This document shows, one piece after another, positions 7,700-16,922 of a stretch of DNA of 55,352 nucleotides. The notes under the pieces are model-generated. The model did no database searches, was not told the DNA's origin, and worked only from the letters and a program-made list of their open reading frames with translations. Each line of letters starts with the position of its first letter. The first letter of the stretch is position 1. The position numbers and the translations under genes were made by a program. The stretch comes from Oscillospiraceae bacterium. Its GTDB lineage: Bacteria; Bacillota; Clostridia; Oscillospirales; SIG519. Location of the stretch: assembly GCA_015067255.1 (NCBI GenBank), contig SVMS01000009.1:1-55352 (forward strand). Direction: 5' to 3'.

Positions 7700-7877
7700 T
7701 TAATGAATTGCTTTGCAATTCAATTCATGGAGCAAAGCGAGAATTCATGGCATCAGCCAATTCATGATGCAAAGCATCAATTCATTTATTTTATGAATTG
7801 CAATCTTGCGATTGCATGAATTGAAAGTAAAGACTTTCATGAATTACCTACGGCATGAATTGTGCCGTTGGCACATT
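7700..7877 (+). repeat. Repeat family A, complete block
   Basis: The first half reads TGAATTG then AATTCATGG words around GCTTTGC, AGCAAAGCGAG, CATCAGCC and GATGCAAAGCATC. The second half has ATGAATTG words around GCAATC..GATTGC, GAAAGT AAAG ACTTTC, CC TAC GG and TGTGCC GTT GGCACA. It fills most of the gap between the aminotransferase and toxin genes. Just before it (7650-7680) is half of the hairpin found complete at 8573-8607. No gene is visible. Confidence 0.85.
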
Positions 7878-7883
7878 AAAATA

Positions 7884-7914
7884 GGCTGTAAAAAACGAAA
7901 GTTTTTTACAGCCC
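7884..7914 (-). terminator. Terminator of the toxin-antitoxin operon
   Basis: GGCTGTAAAAAAC and GTTTTTTACAGCC pair around a GAAA loop, 8 bp beyond the toxin stop codon. The T-run on the minus strand is short (TATTTTAAT), so strength is uncertain. Confidence 0.65.
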
Positions 7915-7921
7915 CTTTTTC

Positions 7922-8200
7922 TTACCTGAATAAATCAGAATGGCTACCTACACGATAAAGCATTAAAACCAATACATCATCAATCACTTCATACACAAGC
8001 AACCAATCGGGTTCTATATGACATTCCCGACAGCCTTTATAGTTACCGCTTAAATCGTGGTCACGATATTTTTCTTCCAATGGCTCACCGTTTGCCAGCT
8101 TATCAATAACGGTAAACAGTTTCTCAATATCCTTGCCTTGCTTTTTGGCAAGCTTCAAATCCTTTTTGAATTGGGTAGTAAACCGAATCTCGTACTTCAT
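7922..8200 (-). CDS. yafQ: YafQ/RelE-family mRNA interferase toxin
   Basis: A 92-residue ribosome-dependent endoribonuclease toxin. It carries the YafQ catalytic set H48, H61, D65 and H87 (E. coli YafQ H50, H63, D67, H87), in HDLSGNYKGCRECHIEPDWLLVY and the C-terminal RVGSHSDLF; the first is quoted across residues 48-70. The gene overlaps the antitoxin gene by 4 bp, the usual translational coupling. The toxin should cut mRNA in the ribosomal A site when the antitoxin is degraded. It sits between repeat blocks in an accessory stretch, so recent acquisition is plausible. Confidence 0.9.
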   Translation of the reverse strand: MKYEIRFTTQFKKDLKLAKKQGKDIEKLFTVIDKLANGEPLEEKYRDHDLSGNYKGCRECHIEPDWLLVYEVIDDVLVLMLYRVGSHSDLFR

Positions 8201-8469
8201 TCTTCCAACGCCGCCCTTAAATCAGACATAGAGGAAAAGCCTGTCGCGTTTTTGTCATACGCCAAAGCTCTTCCCTCTGCGATAGCGGCGGCAGTGGTTT
8301 CGTTGGGGATATTCAGCTTGACCTCAAAAGGAATACCGTTCTCACGGATCGCCTGTCTTAAAAAGATATTAACAGCAGTGGTCATATTAAGTCCCAAAGC
8401 ATCAAAAATCTTTTCAGCCTGCATTTTCACTTCTTTATCGGTACGGATATTCAAGTTTGTAGACTCCAT
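8197..8469 (-). CDS. RelB/DinJ-family antitoxin
   Basis: A 90-residue antitoxin with an N-terminal ribbon-helix-helix domain: STNLNIRTDKEVKMQAEKIF is the strand and first helix, and LNMTTAVNIFLRQAI the second. The C-terminal part (GRALAYDKNATGFSSMSDLR) should wrap the toxin. The ATG follows GGAGGTG by 5 bases. It precedes and overlaps the toxin gene. An inverted repeat over the promoter is the expected autoregulatory operator. Confidence 0.9.
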   Translation of the reverse strand: MESTNLNIRTDKEVKMQAEKIFDALGLNMTTAVNIFLRQAIRENGIPFEVKLNIPNETTAAAIAEGRALAYDKNATGFSSMSDLRAALEE

Positions 8470-8492
8470 AATAGCACCTCCACTTTTATTCT

Positions 8493-8527
8493 ATGCACAT
8501 TATAGCATATTATGTGCATGCCGTCAA
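8493..8527 (-). promoter_or_regulatory. Promoter and operator of the toxin-antitoxin operon
   Basis: On the minus strand TTGACG (8527-8522) and TATAAT (8504-8499) are spaced by exactly 17 bp, a near-consensus sigma-A promoter. The inverted repeat ATGCACAT (8493-8500) / ATGTGCAT (8512-8519) covers the -10 region and spacer, where a RelB-type repressor would block polymerase. The antitoxin start is 24 bp downstream. Confidence 0.85.
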
Positions 8528-8572
8528 CACAATGCACGAATTTTATCTTATTAAGCTCTTGTTTTTACACAT

Positions 8573-8607
8573 AAAAAAGTACCGCACCAAAAATGCGATA
8601 CTTTTTT
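8573..8607 (-). terminator. Terminator of the hprK operon
   Basis: AAAAAAGTACCGCA pairs with TGCGATACTTTTTT around a CCAAAAA loop. On the minus strand it ends in TTTTTT. It lies about 320 bp past the hprK stop, beyond tandem repeat-D copies. Confidence 0.7.
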
Positions 8608-8640
8608 CTCTGCTTTTATAGGAAAATTTAACATTCCTTA

Positions 8641-8930
8641 AGGGATAGGGAAAATTTCATAGAATTTTCAAACTTCACCGTAGGGTTACCCGCCGACGTA
8701 CAGAAAGTTATAACACTTCAAGGGATAGGGAAAATTTTTCAGAATTTTTAAATTTCGGTAAAGCCTTGCCCATTAAGAAACAGGAAATTTTTTCAGAATT
8801 TTTAAGTAAGTTTCAAGGGATAGGGAAAATTTCATAGAATTTTCAAACTTCACCGTAGGGTTACCCGCCGACGTACAGTGGTACGTCAAGGGTGAAGTTT
8901 GGGAATTATATGGAATTTTAACATCCCTTA
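8641..8930. repeat. Repeat family D, tandem partial and complete copies
   Basis: A 63-bp sequence starting AGGGATAGGGAAAATTTCAT occurs identically at 8641-8703 and 8816-8878. A diverged middle copy lies from 8719 on. The last copy is complete, with AAACTTCACC/GGTGAAGTTT arms and the GGTTACCC core, and reaches the hprK stop codon. No gene is visible between the antitoxin promoter and hprK. Confidence 0.85.
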
Positions 8931-9851
8931 TTTATACTGGGCTTCTAAGCGGCGGTTTAACTCTTCCGCTGCTTTGTAGCCTAATCTCTTCTGTCTTAGG
9001 TTCATAGCCGCAACCTCGATAATAACGGCTAAGTTTCGACCCGGCTTTACGGGGATTTTCAGAGAGGGGAGCTTGATGCCGAGAATATCGGTAAACTGGT
9101 CATCAAGACCAAGTCTGTCGTATTGCTTTGTTTCGTCCCAAGGCTCCATTTCTATAACAAGATTGAGCTTTTCTGTTTCCTTTACGGCACCGATACCGAA
9201 AAGACGGCGCACGTCTACAATTCCGATACCTCTGAGCTCAATGAAATATTTTATTATTTCGGGGGCAGAGCCTACAAGAGTTTTATTGGAAACTCTGCGG
9301 ATTTCCACGGCATCGTCAGCAATAAGTCTGTGGCCTCTTTTTAAAAGCTCTATTGCGGTTTCGCTTTTTCCGACGCCGCTGTCACCTGTGAGGAAAATAC
9401 CCTCACCGTAAACCTCTACGAGAACGCCGTGTCTTGTAATACAAGGCGCCAAGGCTGTACTTAAGTAGTAAATCAAAGAGGACATAAGTCCCGATGTAGT
9501 GTCATTGCTTCTCAAAAGAGCAACTCCGTGGTTTTTAACAGCTTCAATAAGCTCGGGGGGGATTTCCATACTTCTTGCAACTATTATAGCAGGAATTTTA
9601 GTCTGGCAAAGCTTTTCGAAAATGACAGGTCTTTGCGCCTTATCCATTTCTTCGATATAGGCAAGCTCAGCCTTTCCCAAAACCTGAATTCTGTTATTGT
9701 CAAAGTGTTCAAAATATCCTACAAGCTGTAAGGCAGGACGGTTTATGTCGTTGGCGTAAATATGAATGTTTTCCGGCTCTTTTGCTGTAAAAATAATTTC
9801 AAGAAAATTATCGTCAATTATTTTTTTTAGAGTTACGAACTTTTTATCCAT
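8928..9851 (-). CDS. hprK: HPr kinase/phosphorylase
   Basis: A 307-residue bifunctional enzyme that phosphorylates or dephosphorylates HPr at its regulatory serine, controlling carbon catabolite repression in Firmicutes. The Walker A motif GDSGVGKS is at residues 156-163, H141 lies in the position of the conserved catalytic histidine region, and GIGIVDVRRLFG is the HprK signature loop. Length is typical (about 310). It is the last gene of a run of minus-strand genes starting with comM; the gap to the upstream small membrane-protein gene is 12 bp. Confidence 0.95.
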   Translation of the reverse strand: MDKKFVTLKKIIDDNFLEIIFTAKEPENIHIYANDINRPALQLVGYFEHFDNNRIQVLGKAELAYIEEMDKAQRPVIFEKLCQTKIPAIIVARSMEIPPELIEAVKNHGVALLRSNDTTSGLMSSLIYYLSTALAPCITRHGVLVEVYGEGIFLTGDSGVGKSETAIELLKRGHRLIADDAVEIRRVSNKTLVGSAPEIIKYFIELRGIGIVDVRRLFGIGAVKETEKLNLVIEMEPWDETKQYDRLGLDDQFTDILGIKLPSLKIPVKPGRNLAVIIEVAAMNLRQKRLGYKAAEELNRRLEAQYK

Positions 9852-9863
9852 AATAAAACCTCC

Positions 9864-10157
9864 CTAATTTATAATCCCTATCGGAATGTCTACAGCGCTT
9901 AAAGCCTTAAGAAGAATAATTGTAAGCTCTACGCCTACTGCAAAGCCCAAAAATAAAATAGTGCCGAAAAGAACCTTTTCCTTTACGGTGTACTTTCTTG
10001 TATTTCTGGAAATTAACACTCTGCGCTTTTTTCTCACCTTAACTCTGACTCTTCTTCGATTCATCGGCGCATTAGTGCCTTTTTTGCTTTTATATTCTTT
10101 ATAGCTTATGCTGTCGGGATGCTCTTTTTGTTCTTCTATTTTTCTATCAATATCCAT
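9864..10157 (-). CDS. Small basic single-pass membrane protein
   Basis: A 97-residue protein with an acidic/polar start, a highly basic middle (RRRVRVKVRKKRR) and one C-terminal transmembrane helix (LFGTILFLGFAVGVELTIIL). No known domain. It lies 12 bp before hprK in the same transcription unit. The positive cluster just before the membrane helix suggests the N terminus stays in the cytoplasm, perhaps near nucleic acid or phospholipid head groups. Function unknown. Confidence 0.75.
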   Translation of the reverse strand: MDIDRKIEEQKEHPDSISYKEYKSKKGTNAPMNRRRVRVKVRKKRRVLISRNTRKYTVKEKVLFGTILFLGFAVGVELTIILLKALSAVDIPIGIIN

Positions 10158-10219
10158 ATTGCCCTCCGCCTAAAAAACATACAACTCTATTATACATACT
10201 TTTTTTATTTTTTCAACTC

Positions 10220-11512
10220 TCAAAATTCGACAATTTTCCCGTAACAAATTCCGTTTTCGAGCTTTTCTATTTTTGTCAAAGCAATAATGTTTGTAAGCTC
10301 TTTTTCACATTTAACATAAACAGGAACGTAGTTTTCTGCATAGCCTTCAAAAAACTCACCTTTTCTTTGCTCAAAAAGCACTTTATGCTCTTTTCCAATC
10401 TGAGTTTTTAAAAAGTCCTCTCTGCTTTTGTTGGTTATCTCGCTTAAAGCCTTGACTCTTTTTGCTTTTTCACTTTCGGGCACTTGATTTTCAAGCTTTG
10501 CCGCAACAGTACCCTCTCTTATGGAATAAGGGAATATATGCGCCTGTGCAAAGCCTACTTTTTTTATAAACTCTGCACCCTCCTTGAAATCCTCCTCGCT
10601 CTCGTTGGGAAAGCCTGTAAGTATATCCGTAGTGATTGCAGGATTGTCAAAATATTTTCTCAAAAGAATAACGCTCTCATAAAATCTCTCTGAGGTATAC
10701 TTTCTGTTCATTTCTTTTAAGGTTTTGTCGCAGCCGCTTTGCATGGACAAATGAAAATGGGGACAAAGCTCCTTTATTTTCGAAAGCCTTTTCGCCGTTT
10801 CTTCTGTTATATAGGTCGGCTCAAGAGAGCCTAAGCGTATTCTTTCAACCCCGTCTGTTTTTGCAATCTGCTCAATTAAAGAGGTAAGCTCGTATTTTCC
10901 GCTTTCCTTTCCGTAGGAAGCAAGATGTATTCCTGTTATGACAAATTCGCAGTAGCCTTTTTTTACAAGACCCTCTATTTCATTTATAACAGCTAAAGGC
11001 TCTTTTGAACGCACACGGCCTCTGACGTAAGGGATAATACAGTAGGAGCAAAAATTGTTACAGCCGTCCTCAACCTTTACAGTCGCCCTTGTTCTTTCTC
11101 CGCCTTTAACTGTCAACGGTTCAATTTCGGGATATTGCGTTACTTTTTTATCAAAAATATAGCCTTGTCTGTTTTTTATAAATTGGCATAGCTTTTCGGG
11201 GATTTTACCCTTGTCAGCACTGCCGAAAACAATATCGGCACCGCAGGACAGCGCCGCCTTTCCCCCGTCCTTTTCTGAAAAACAGCCGCATACTGCAACT
11301 GAAGCCACGGGGTTTTTCTTTTTGGCTCTGCGTATCATATTTCTTGACTTTTTTTCACCCTCTGCCGTAACACAGCAGGTATTTATAATATAAACGTCTG
11401 CATACTCTTCAAAGCTGACACTTTCAAAGCCTAAGGCTTCCATCTCGTTTTGTATGCACACTGTTTCATATTGATTGACTTTACAGCCTAAAGTGGCATA
11501 AGCAGCCTTCAT
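10220..11512 (-). CDS. mtaB: tRNA ms2t6A methylthiotransferase MtaB
   Basis: A 430-residue radical-SAM enzyme that adds a methylthio group to t6A37 of tRNA. The N-terminal UPF0004 domain has its three cluster cysteines in TLGCKVNQ (C10), INTCCVTA (46/47) and VCGCFSE (75/77). The radical-SAM motif is CNNFCSYC (C151, C155, C158), and a TRAM-like domain lies at the C terminus. TLGCKVNQYE is typical of MtaB rather than MiaB or RimO. It follows the PHP gene closely in the minus-strand operon. Confidence 0.93.
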   Translation of the reverse strand: MKAAYATLGCKVNQYETVCIQNEMEALGFESVSFEEYADVYIINTCCVTAEGEKKSRNMIRRAKKKNPVASVAVCGCFSEKDGGKAALSCGADIVFGSADKGKIPEKLCQFIKNRQGYIFDKKVTQYPEIEPLTVKGGERTRATVKVEDGCNNFCSYCIIPYVRGRVRSKEPLAVINEIEGLVKKGYCEFVITGIHLASYGKESGKYELTSLIEQIAKTDGVERIRLGSLEPTYITEETAKRLSKIKELCPHFHLSMQSGCDKTLKEMNRKYTSERFYESVILLRKYFDNPAITTDILTGFPNESEEDFKEGAEFIKKVGFAQAHIFPYSIREGTVAAKLENQVPESEKAKRVKALSEITNKSREDFLKTQIGKEHKVLFEQRKGEFFEGYAENYVPVYVKCEKELTNIIALTKIEKLENGICYGKIVEF

Positions 11513-11525
11513 ATGCAGACCCCCT

Positions 11526-12182
11526 TTATTTTTTAATTAACTCATATTCCTGACTTTTTAACAGCTCTATTAAATCAGTGTTGTCTTTTATAAGCTTTTC
11601 CGTAACAATTCCGCCTATGGCGATATCCTCAGGCTGATGGAAATCAGAGCCTGATACAGTTTTTAAGGAAAATTTCTTTGCCCACTCCTTTGCAATTTCG
11701 TTTCTGGAATCGTGGCGGGGATTTCCGTTGTAGCTCTCTATTCCGTCAAGCAGCTGCGGAGGTGTAATTTTCATATGGTTTCTGAATGGATGCGCCTGAT
11801 ATATGAGAGTGTTTTCGGGCTTGTATTTCAAAAACTCAGAAAAGCTGACATTTAACTTATCTGCTATAAATTCTATAAAATCACAATCCAATCCGTATAA
11901 AAGATAGTCGTTATTACTATCTGTAAACGAAAGCTCGCATCCAAGCAGAACTTTTAGCCCGATTTTGTCCCCCTCTTCTTTTGCGTTCTCATAAGCGCAA
12001 ATAAAGTTCTCAGCCGTTTTGTGAGGGCTGTTTTCATAAAAAGGGAACTGATAAATATTGTAATGGTTTGTAAGAACTATGCCGTCATAGCCGGCATCTT
12101 TATACATCTGTACTGTTTCTTTTGCATCTACACAAGCGCAAAGACTTGCTTGTGAGGTGTGAACGTGCATATCTATTTTCAT
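11526..12182 (-). CDS. PHP-domain metal-dependent phosphoesterase
   Basis: A 218-residue PHP-fold protein. MKIDMHVHTSQ supplies the first metal-binding histidines (H6, H8), TNHYN the next, and QAHPFRNH and GSDFHQPED later ligands. This family includes histidinol phosphatases and nucleotide/RNA phosphoesterases; the substrate is not evident. The start lies 6 bp after the comM stop, so the two are translationally close. Confidence is high for the fold, low for the substrate. Confidence 0.85.
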   Translation of the reverse strand: MKIDMHVHTSQASLCACVDAKETVQMYKDAGYDGIVLTNHYNIYQFPFYENSPHKTAENFICAYENAKEEGDKIGLKVLLGCELSFTDSNNDYLLYGLDCDFIEFIADKLNVSFSEFLKYKPENTLIYQAHPFRNHMKITPPQLLDGIESYNGNPRHDSRNEIAKEWAKKFSLKTVSGSDFHQPEDIAIGGIVTEKLIKDNTDLIELLKSQEYELIKK

Positions 12183-12188
12183 TAAAAA

Positions 12189-13730
12189 TCACCTTAATTG
12201 AGAAAAATATTTGCGGTCAAGGCTACGGTAAACTATAGCCTCCGATACGTGAGAGGCGTTTATGCTTTCTTCCCCTTCCAAATCGGCTATTGTTCGGGAA
12301 ACCTTTAAAATTCTGTCATAAGCTCTTGCAGAAAGGGACAGCTTATTAAATACAAGCTTTAAAAAGGTTTCTGTATCCTTATCTATTTTGCAAAACTCTT
12401 TCATAAGTGCAGAGGGAAGCTGTGCGTTGTTGTGAAGCTTATACTCTTTATATCTCTTTCGCTGAATTTCTCTCGCTTTTTCTACTCTTTCACGTATTTG
12501 TGCCGAGGTTTCGGCTTTTTCGTCCTTTTTGTTGAGCTCTTCAAACTCAACGGGCGGAACTTCTATATGTAAATCTATTCTGTCCAAAAGAGGTCCCGAT
12601 ATTTTAGAAAGATATTGGGTCACCGAGCTTTGAGAGCAACGACATTCCTTTGTAGGATGACCGTAATATCCGCAACGGCAAGGGTTCATAGCGCAGACGA
12701 GCATTATGGAGCAGGGAAAGGTAAGAGTTGAATTTATTCTTGAAATAGTTACCTTGTTGTCCTCTAAGGGCTGACGCATAACCTCCATAATACTTTTGGG
12801 GAATTCGGGAAGCTCGTCCAAAAACAAAACGCCGTTATGGGCAAGGGAGATTTCTCCCGGCTTGGGTGTTTTGCCGCCGCCCGAAAGACCGACCTTAGAA
12901 GCGGTATGATGCGGCGCTCTGAAGGGTCTGTCCAACAAAAGAGAGGTTTCCTTTGGCATAAGACCCGCCACAGAATAGATTTTTGTAGTTTCAATGGCTT
13001 CCTCTATTGACATCGGAGGTAAAATAGAGGGCAATCTTTTTGCCAGCATACTTTTACCTGCGCCGGGGCTTCCTATAAGCAAAATATTATGAGCGCCTGC
13101 GGCAGCTATTTCCAAGGCTCTTTTTGCCTGCTCCTGTCCGCATACGTCGGCAAAATCCAAAAGCTCAGAGCTATGCTCTTTTTGTATATTCTCCAAGGAA
13201 CAGGGCGCAGAAGAAATAAGCTCTCTGCCTGAGAGATGCTCAAGAAGCTGTACCACATCAAAAACGGGATAAATATCCACATTTTCCACAACCGCCGCTT
13301 CCTGTACATTGGAAACGGGCACGAAAATCTTTTTAAAGCCTGCCTCTTTAGCGGCAAGAACAGTTGGCAAAATACCTGTTGTAGCTCTTATTTTACCGTC
13401 AAGAGAAAGCTCGCCTGCAAAAATACAGCCGCTTAAATCAACGTTTATACAGCCTGCCGCCTTAAGCACACAAAGTAAAATAGGAAGGTCAAAAACAGAG
13501 CCTTCCTTTTTAGTGTCAGCAGGGGCAAGGTTAACGGTTATTCTGTCATTAGGAAGCTCGAAGCCGCAGTTTTTAGCGGCAGCACGCACTCTTTCCTTTG
13601 CCTCTTTTACCGCATTGTCGGGCAAGCCTACAATATCAAATACGGGAAGTCCGGTAGAAACGTCTGCCTCTACCTCAACAACAAAGCCGTCTATTCCCGA
13701 AAGTCCGATACTGCTTACTTTAGAAACCAC
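12189..13730 (-). CDS. comM: ComM/YifB family Mg-chelatase-like AAA+ ATPase
   Basis: A 513-residue protein with an N-terminal Lon-protease-like fold domain, a central AAA+ domain with Walker A GSPGAGKS (220-227) and FLDELPEF as Walker B, four cysteines in [15 protein letters not shown], and a C-terminal YifB domain ([20 protein letters not shown]). ComM homologues are hexameric helicases that extend branch migration during integration of transforming DNA. It heads the minus-strand run comM-PHP-mtaB-small protein-hprK. A family A repeat block lies upstream. Confidence 0.93.
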   Translation of the reverse strand: MVSKVSSIGLSGIDGFVVEVEADVSTGLPVFDIVGLPDNAVKEAKERVRAAAKNCGFELPNDRITVNLAPADTKKEGSVFDLPILLCVLKAAGCINVDLSGCIFAGELSLDGKIRATTGILPTVLAAKEAGFKKIFVPVSNVQEAAVVENVDIYPVFDVVQLLEHLSGRELISSAPCSLENIQKEHSSELLDFADVCGQEQAKRALEIAAAGAHNILLIGSPGAGKSMLAKRLPSILPPMSIEEAIETTKIYSVAGLMPKETSLLLDRPFRAPHHTASKVGLSGGGKTPKPGEISLAHNGVLFLDELPEFPKSIMEVMRQPLEDNKVTISRINSTLTFPCSIMLVCAMNPCRCGYYGHPTKECRCSQSSVTQYLSKISGPLLDRIDLHIEVPPVEFEELNKKDEKAETSAQIRERVEKAREIQRKRYKEYKLHNNAQLPSALMKEFCKIDKDTETFLKLVFNKLSLSARAYDRILKVSRTIADLEGEESINASHVSEAIVYRSLDRKYFSQLR

Positions 13731-13784
13731 CGTAACACTTCCTTATTTATTGATTGTAATGTGCTTATTTAGCTCTTTTGCGTT

Positions 13785-13980
13785 ACGCAGTAACGCATTA
13801 CAAATGTGCTTTAGCACAATTCATGCCATTGGCAATTCATGAAAGTATTTACTTTCAATTCATGCAATCGCAAGATTGCAATTCATAAAAATAAATGAAT
13901 TGATGCTTTGCATCATGAATTGGTTTTCACCATGAATTCTCGCTTCGCTCCGTGAATTGAATTACGCAGTAATTCATTAA
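13785..13980 (-). repeat. Repeat family A, complete block, inverted
   Basis: This is the reverse-complement arrangement of the 7700-7877 and 46331-46505 blocks. Its hairpin TGTGCT TT AGCACA replaces the TGTGCC/GGCACA stem of other copies, a paired change. Other slots are GCCATTGGC, GAAAGT ATTT ACTTTC, GCAATC GCAA GATTGC and GATGCTTTGCATC. It fills the gap between darA and comM; no gene or clear T-tailed terminator is seen there. Confidence 0.85.
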
Positions 13981-13990
13981 AAACGCTGAT

Positions 13991-14305
13991 TTACAGCTTT
14001 TCAAATCTTTCAACGTTGAGCACAAAAACAGTTGCGCCGCCTACACTTACCTCAGTAGGCATTCCTACAGAGCCGTATTCGGTAGGCACAGAAACGGGAG
14101 CGTTTCTCTTTTTTGAAAAACGGGAAAAAATACTCATAACTCTTTCAACGTCAATATCGTCCACACCTACTATATAGGTGGTATTACCGCTGGAAAGAAA
14201 GCCGCCTGTTGTAGCAAGCTTTGTTGCGGCAAAGCCCGATTTTGTAAGCTCCTTTTGCACCATTGAGCTGTCGTCATTATTAACTATTGCCATTATAAGT
14301 TTCAT
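13991..14305 (-). CDS. darA: PII-like cyclic-di-AMP receptor DarA (PstA)
   Basis: A 104-residue PII-like protein that binds cyclic di-AMP as a trimer. MKLIMAIVNNDDSSMVQKEL and TKLATTGGFLSSGNTTYIVG match the family core, and the C-terminal strand VFVLNVERFEKL is typical. ATG at 14305 is preferred because homologues begin MKL; a GTG six bases upstream sits closer to the GAGGAG site. The gene overlaps the end of the decarboxylase gene by about 26 bp, so the two are translationally coupled. Confidence 0.88.
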   Translation of the reverse strand: MKLIMAIVNNDDSSMVQKELTKSGFAATKLATTGGFLSSGNTTYIVGVDDIDVERVMSIFSRFSKKRNAPVSVPTEYGSVGMPTEVSVGGATVFVLNVERFEKL

Positions 14306-15629
14306 TGTCACAATTCTCCTCTATAATGCTTATTGTAGTAATATCGGTATTTTCAGTAATAAAATCAATAATTTCCTTTGTTATAAGCTCTCCTGCTGCC
14401 ACTATGGGTATACAGGGCGGGCATATATTTATATGGCTTGCGCAGATTTTTCCCTCTGCCTCCTTAAGCTCTGTTTCCCGTGTCTGAGCAAAAAGAGTCT
14501 GATATGGCTCCATAAGTGCCTGTGCGCAAGGTATTTGCCTTAAAAGAGGCTTTGGTTTTCCAATTTTTTCCTTTTTAAGCTGACACAAAGCATTAAACAG
14601 CTTTTCTAAATCCTCGTCGCTGTCAAAGGGGGACATAATCAAAACAAGGTTATCTCTGTCAGCCATTTCACAGGCTATATTGTAACGCTCTAAAAGCTGC
14701 CTGTTAATCTCTCTTGCATCAAGCTGATTTTGGCAAAGCTTAAGAGTTATTCTCATAGGCTCGCTCTCTAAAATGAAAAAGCCTTCATTTTTCAGCCTTA
14801 TTTTAAAATCAGCTACCCTTTTTGCCGCTAAGTCAAATAAATTCTCGTTTTGTCGGCACATTTCAAGGGCACAGTCAATAGAGTTTAAAACAAGATACGA
14901 GGGGCTTGTGGAAGCAAAAAGAGAAATTGCCCTTTTTATCTGCGCTCTTGTAAAATCTGCGTTAGAGTGTAAAATTGCGCCCCCTGTCAAAACAGGTAAG
15001 GTTTTGTGGACAGAGTCTATAACCAAATCAGCACCCAAGGCAAGCGGATGATTTTTTCCGCCGTCAATAAATCTCAAATGAGCGCCGTGGGAATTATCTA
15101 CAATTAAAATAACTCCGTATTTTTTGCAAGCTTTTGCTATTCCCTCTATATCCGCTGTTACTCCGTAATAGTTGGGGCTTGTTATAAAGAGAGCTTCAAA
15201 TTTCTTTTTTTCAAGCTTTTTTTCTATCTCATAAGGGGTCGGAGGCATTGAAACTCCGCCGTTTAGCTCGGGGTAAAGGTACTCAACTTTACAGCGGCAC
15301 AAGGCGGCGCCGTCAAAGAAGCTCATATGGGAGCCTCTCATAGCTAAAACATTTTTATTTTTACAGGCAAGATAAAGACTTGCTTTTACAAGAGGAGTTG
15401 CACCGCAAGCGCTGTAAGCGCTTATTTTGCTTTTAAAAAGCTCCGCCGCCTTCTCCTCTGATAGCTTAATTATACCTTCGGGAGCAAAGAGATTATCCGT
15501 AGGCTCTATTTCAGTAAAATCGTATTTATTTACGCTGTCAAAAATGCTTCCTGTATTTTTACCTTTATGTCCGGGCATACAAAACCGAATTAAATCCGAC
15601 TCCCCTAAGCTTTTTAACTGCTTATACAT
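14280..15629 (-). CDS. Orn/Lys/Arg decarboxylase-family PLP enzyme
   Basis: A 449-residue fold-type I PLP enzyme of the short YaaO/SpeA-like type. FCMPGHKGKNTG opens the domain, DNSHGAH holds the PLP aspartate, and the Schiff-base lysine lies in DSVHKTLPVLTGG. It probably decarboxylates lysine or arginine for polyamine synthesis, but specificity is not readable. In many Firmicutes this gene stands before darA near the origin, as here. Its ATG shares one base with the serS stop codon. Confidence 0.87.
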   Translation of the reverse strand: MYKQLKSLGESDLIRFCMPGHKGKNTGSIFDSVNKYDFTEIEPTDNLFAPEGIIKLSEEKAAELFKSKISAYSACGATPLVKASLYLACKNKNVLAMRGSHMSFFDGAALCRCKVEYLYPELNGGVSMPPTPYEIEKKLEKKKFEALFITSPNYYGVTADIEGIAKACKKYGVILIVDNSHGAHLRFIDGGKNHPLALGADLVIDSVHKTLPVLTGGAILHSNADFTRAQIKRAISLFASTSPSYLVLNSIDCALEMCRQNENLFDLAAKRVADFKIRLKNEGFFILESEPMRITLKLCQNQLDAREINRQLLERYNIACEMADRDNLVLIMSPFDSDEDLEKLFNALCQLKKEKIGKPKPLLRQIPCAQALMEPYQTLFAQTRETELKEAEGKICASHINICPPCIPIVAAGELITKEIIDFITENTDITTISIIEENCDNETYNGNS

Positions 15630-16894
15630 TATTTTATGCAGTCAACGCCCATATAGGGAACTAAAACCTCAGGAATTGTAACAGTTCCGTCTTGGTTCTG
15701 GAAGTTTTCCAGAATTGCCGCAACAGTTCTGCCTATTGCAACACCTGAGCCGTTAAGAGTATGAACAAGCTTTGCCTTGTCCTTAATATCGTTTTTAAAG
15801 CGGATTCCTGCTCTTCTTGCCTGGAAATCTTCAAAGTTAGAACAGCTTGAAATCTCTACATATCTGTTATAGGAAGGCATCCAAACCTCAATATCATAGG
15901 TCTTTGCAGAGGAGAAGCCCATATCCCCTGAGCATAAAAGCACTACTCTGTAGGGAAGTCCCAGCTGCTGTAAAACATATTCTGCATCATTTGTCAGCTT
16001 TTCAAGCTCATCGTAGGAGTTTTCGGGGTCTGCAAACTTAACAAGCTCAACCTTATTGAACTGATGCTGACGGATAAGTCCTCTTGTATCTCTGCCTGCG
16101 CTTCCTGCCTCTGCTCTGAAGCAAGCGGAATAAGCGCAATATTTATAGGGAAGCTGTGAGCCCTCTAAAATTTCCTGAGCGTGCATATTGGTAACAGGCA
16201 CTTCCGCTGTGGGAATTAAGAAATAGTCTGTATTAGCTACTTTGAAAGCATCTTCCTCGAATTTGGGAAGCTGTCCTGTACCTGTCATAGATGTTCTGTT
16301 TACCATAAAGGGCGGAAAAATCTCGGTATAGCCTCTCTTGGTGTGAGTGTCAAGATAAAAGCTTATAACTGCTCTCTCAAGTCTTGCGCCTAAGCCCTTG
16401 TAGATATGGAAACGAGCGCCTGTAATCTTTCCTGCTCTTTCGGGGTCAAGTATTCCCAAGTTTTTGCCGATATCCCAATGAGCCTTAGGCTCAAAATCAA
16501 ATTTTCTGGGTTCTCCGAAACGGCGCTGTTCTACGTTGTCGCTGTCGTCCTTTCCGAAAGGTACGCTTGCGTGAGGCACGTTGGGAAGTGTTAAAAGCTC
16601 TGCGTTTAAATTATCTGTAATTTCTTTTAGTTGTGCATCTATTTCCTTGATTTCATCGGAAAGCTGCTTCATTTTTGCAAAAACTTCGCTTGTATCCTTT
16701 CCCTCCTTCTTTAGCATAGGAATTTCCTTTGTAGCCTTGTTTTGCTCAGCCTTTTTTGTTTCTGTAAGGCTGATAAGCTCTCTTCTTTTATCATCAAGAG
16801 CTATAAGAGCGTCTATATCCACATCTTTGTTTCGGCTCTCCATTCCTTTCTTTACAAGCTCTGCATTTTCTCTTATAAATTTGATGTCCAACAT
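15629..16894 (-). CDS. serS: Seryl-tRNA synthetase
   Basis: A 421-residue class II aminoacyl-tRNA synthetase. The N-terminal coiled-coil arm that binds the tRNA long variable arm covers about residues 30-100. Motif 2 is [20 protein letters not shown] and motif 3 is [36 protein letters not shown] is the usual start. No T-box leader is present: the upstream gene ends only 28 bp away. It is coupled to the decarboxylase gene by stop/start overlap. Confidence 0.97.
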   Translation of the reverse strand: MLDIKFIRENAELVKKGMESRNKDVDIDALIALDDKRRELISLTETKKAEQNKATKEIPMLKKEGKDTSEVFAKMKQLSDEIKEIDAQLKEITDNLNAELLTLPNVPHASVPFGKDDSDNVEQRRFGEPRKFDFEPKAHWDIGKNLGILDPERAGKITGARFHIYKGLGARLERAVISFYLDTHTKRGYTEIFPPFMVNRTSMTGTGQLPKFEEDAFKVANTDYFLIPTAEVPVTNMHAQEILEGSQLPYKYCAYSACFRAEAGSAGRDTRGLIRQHQFNKVELVKFADPENSYDELEKLTNDAEYVLQQLGLPYRVVLLCSGDMGFSSAKTYDIEVWMPSYNRYVEISSCSNFEDFQARRAGIRFKNDIKDKAKLVHTLNGSGVAIGRTVAAILENFQNQDGTVTIPEVLVPYMGVDCIK

Positions 16895-16922
16895 TTTTAA
16901 AAAGTCCCTTCAAAATAAATTT

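Noticed and set aside
5715-7877. A possible CRISPR array from regularly spaced short repeats
   Set aside because: The words are only 6-9 bp, spacers are themselves palindromes shared between copies, and no cas gene is present.
8197-8469. A phage immunity region around the toxin-antitoxin pair
   Set aside because: No integrase, excisionase or structural gene is near; the operon has its own near-consensus promoter and operator.
13309-13842. A 177-residue open frame antisense to comM
   Set aside because: It is the mirror of strong coding sequence, with low-complexity Ser/Thr composition and no domain.
16895-16922. A T-box leader for serS
   Set aside because: Only 28 bp separate serS from the upstream gene, too little for a T-box; none is seen upstream of that gene either.
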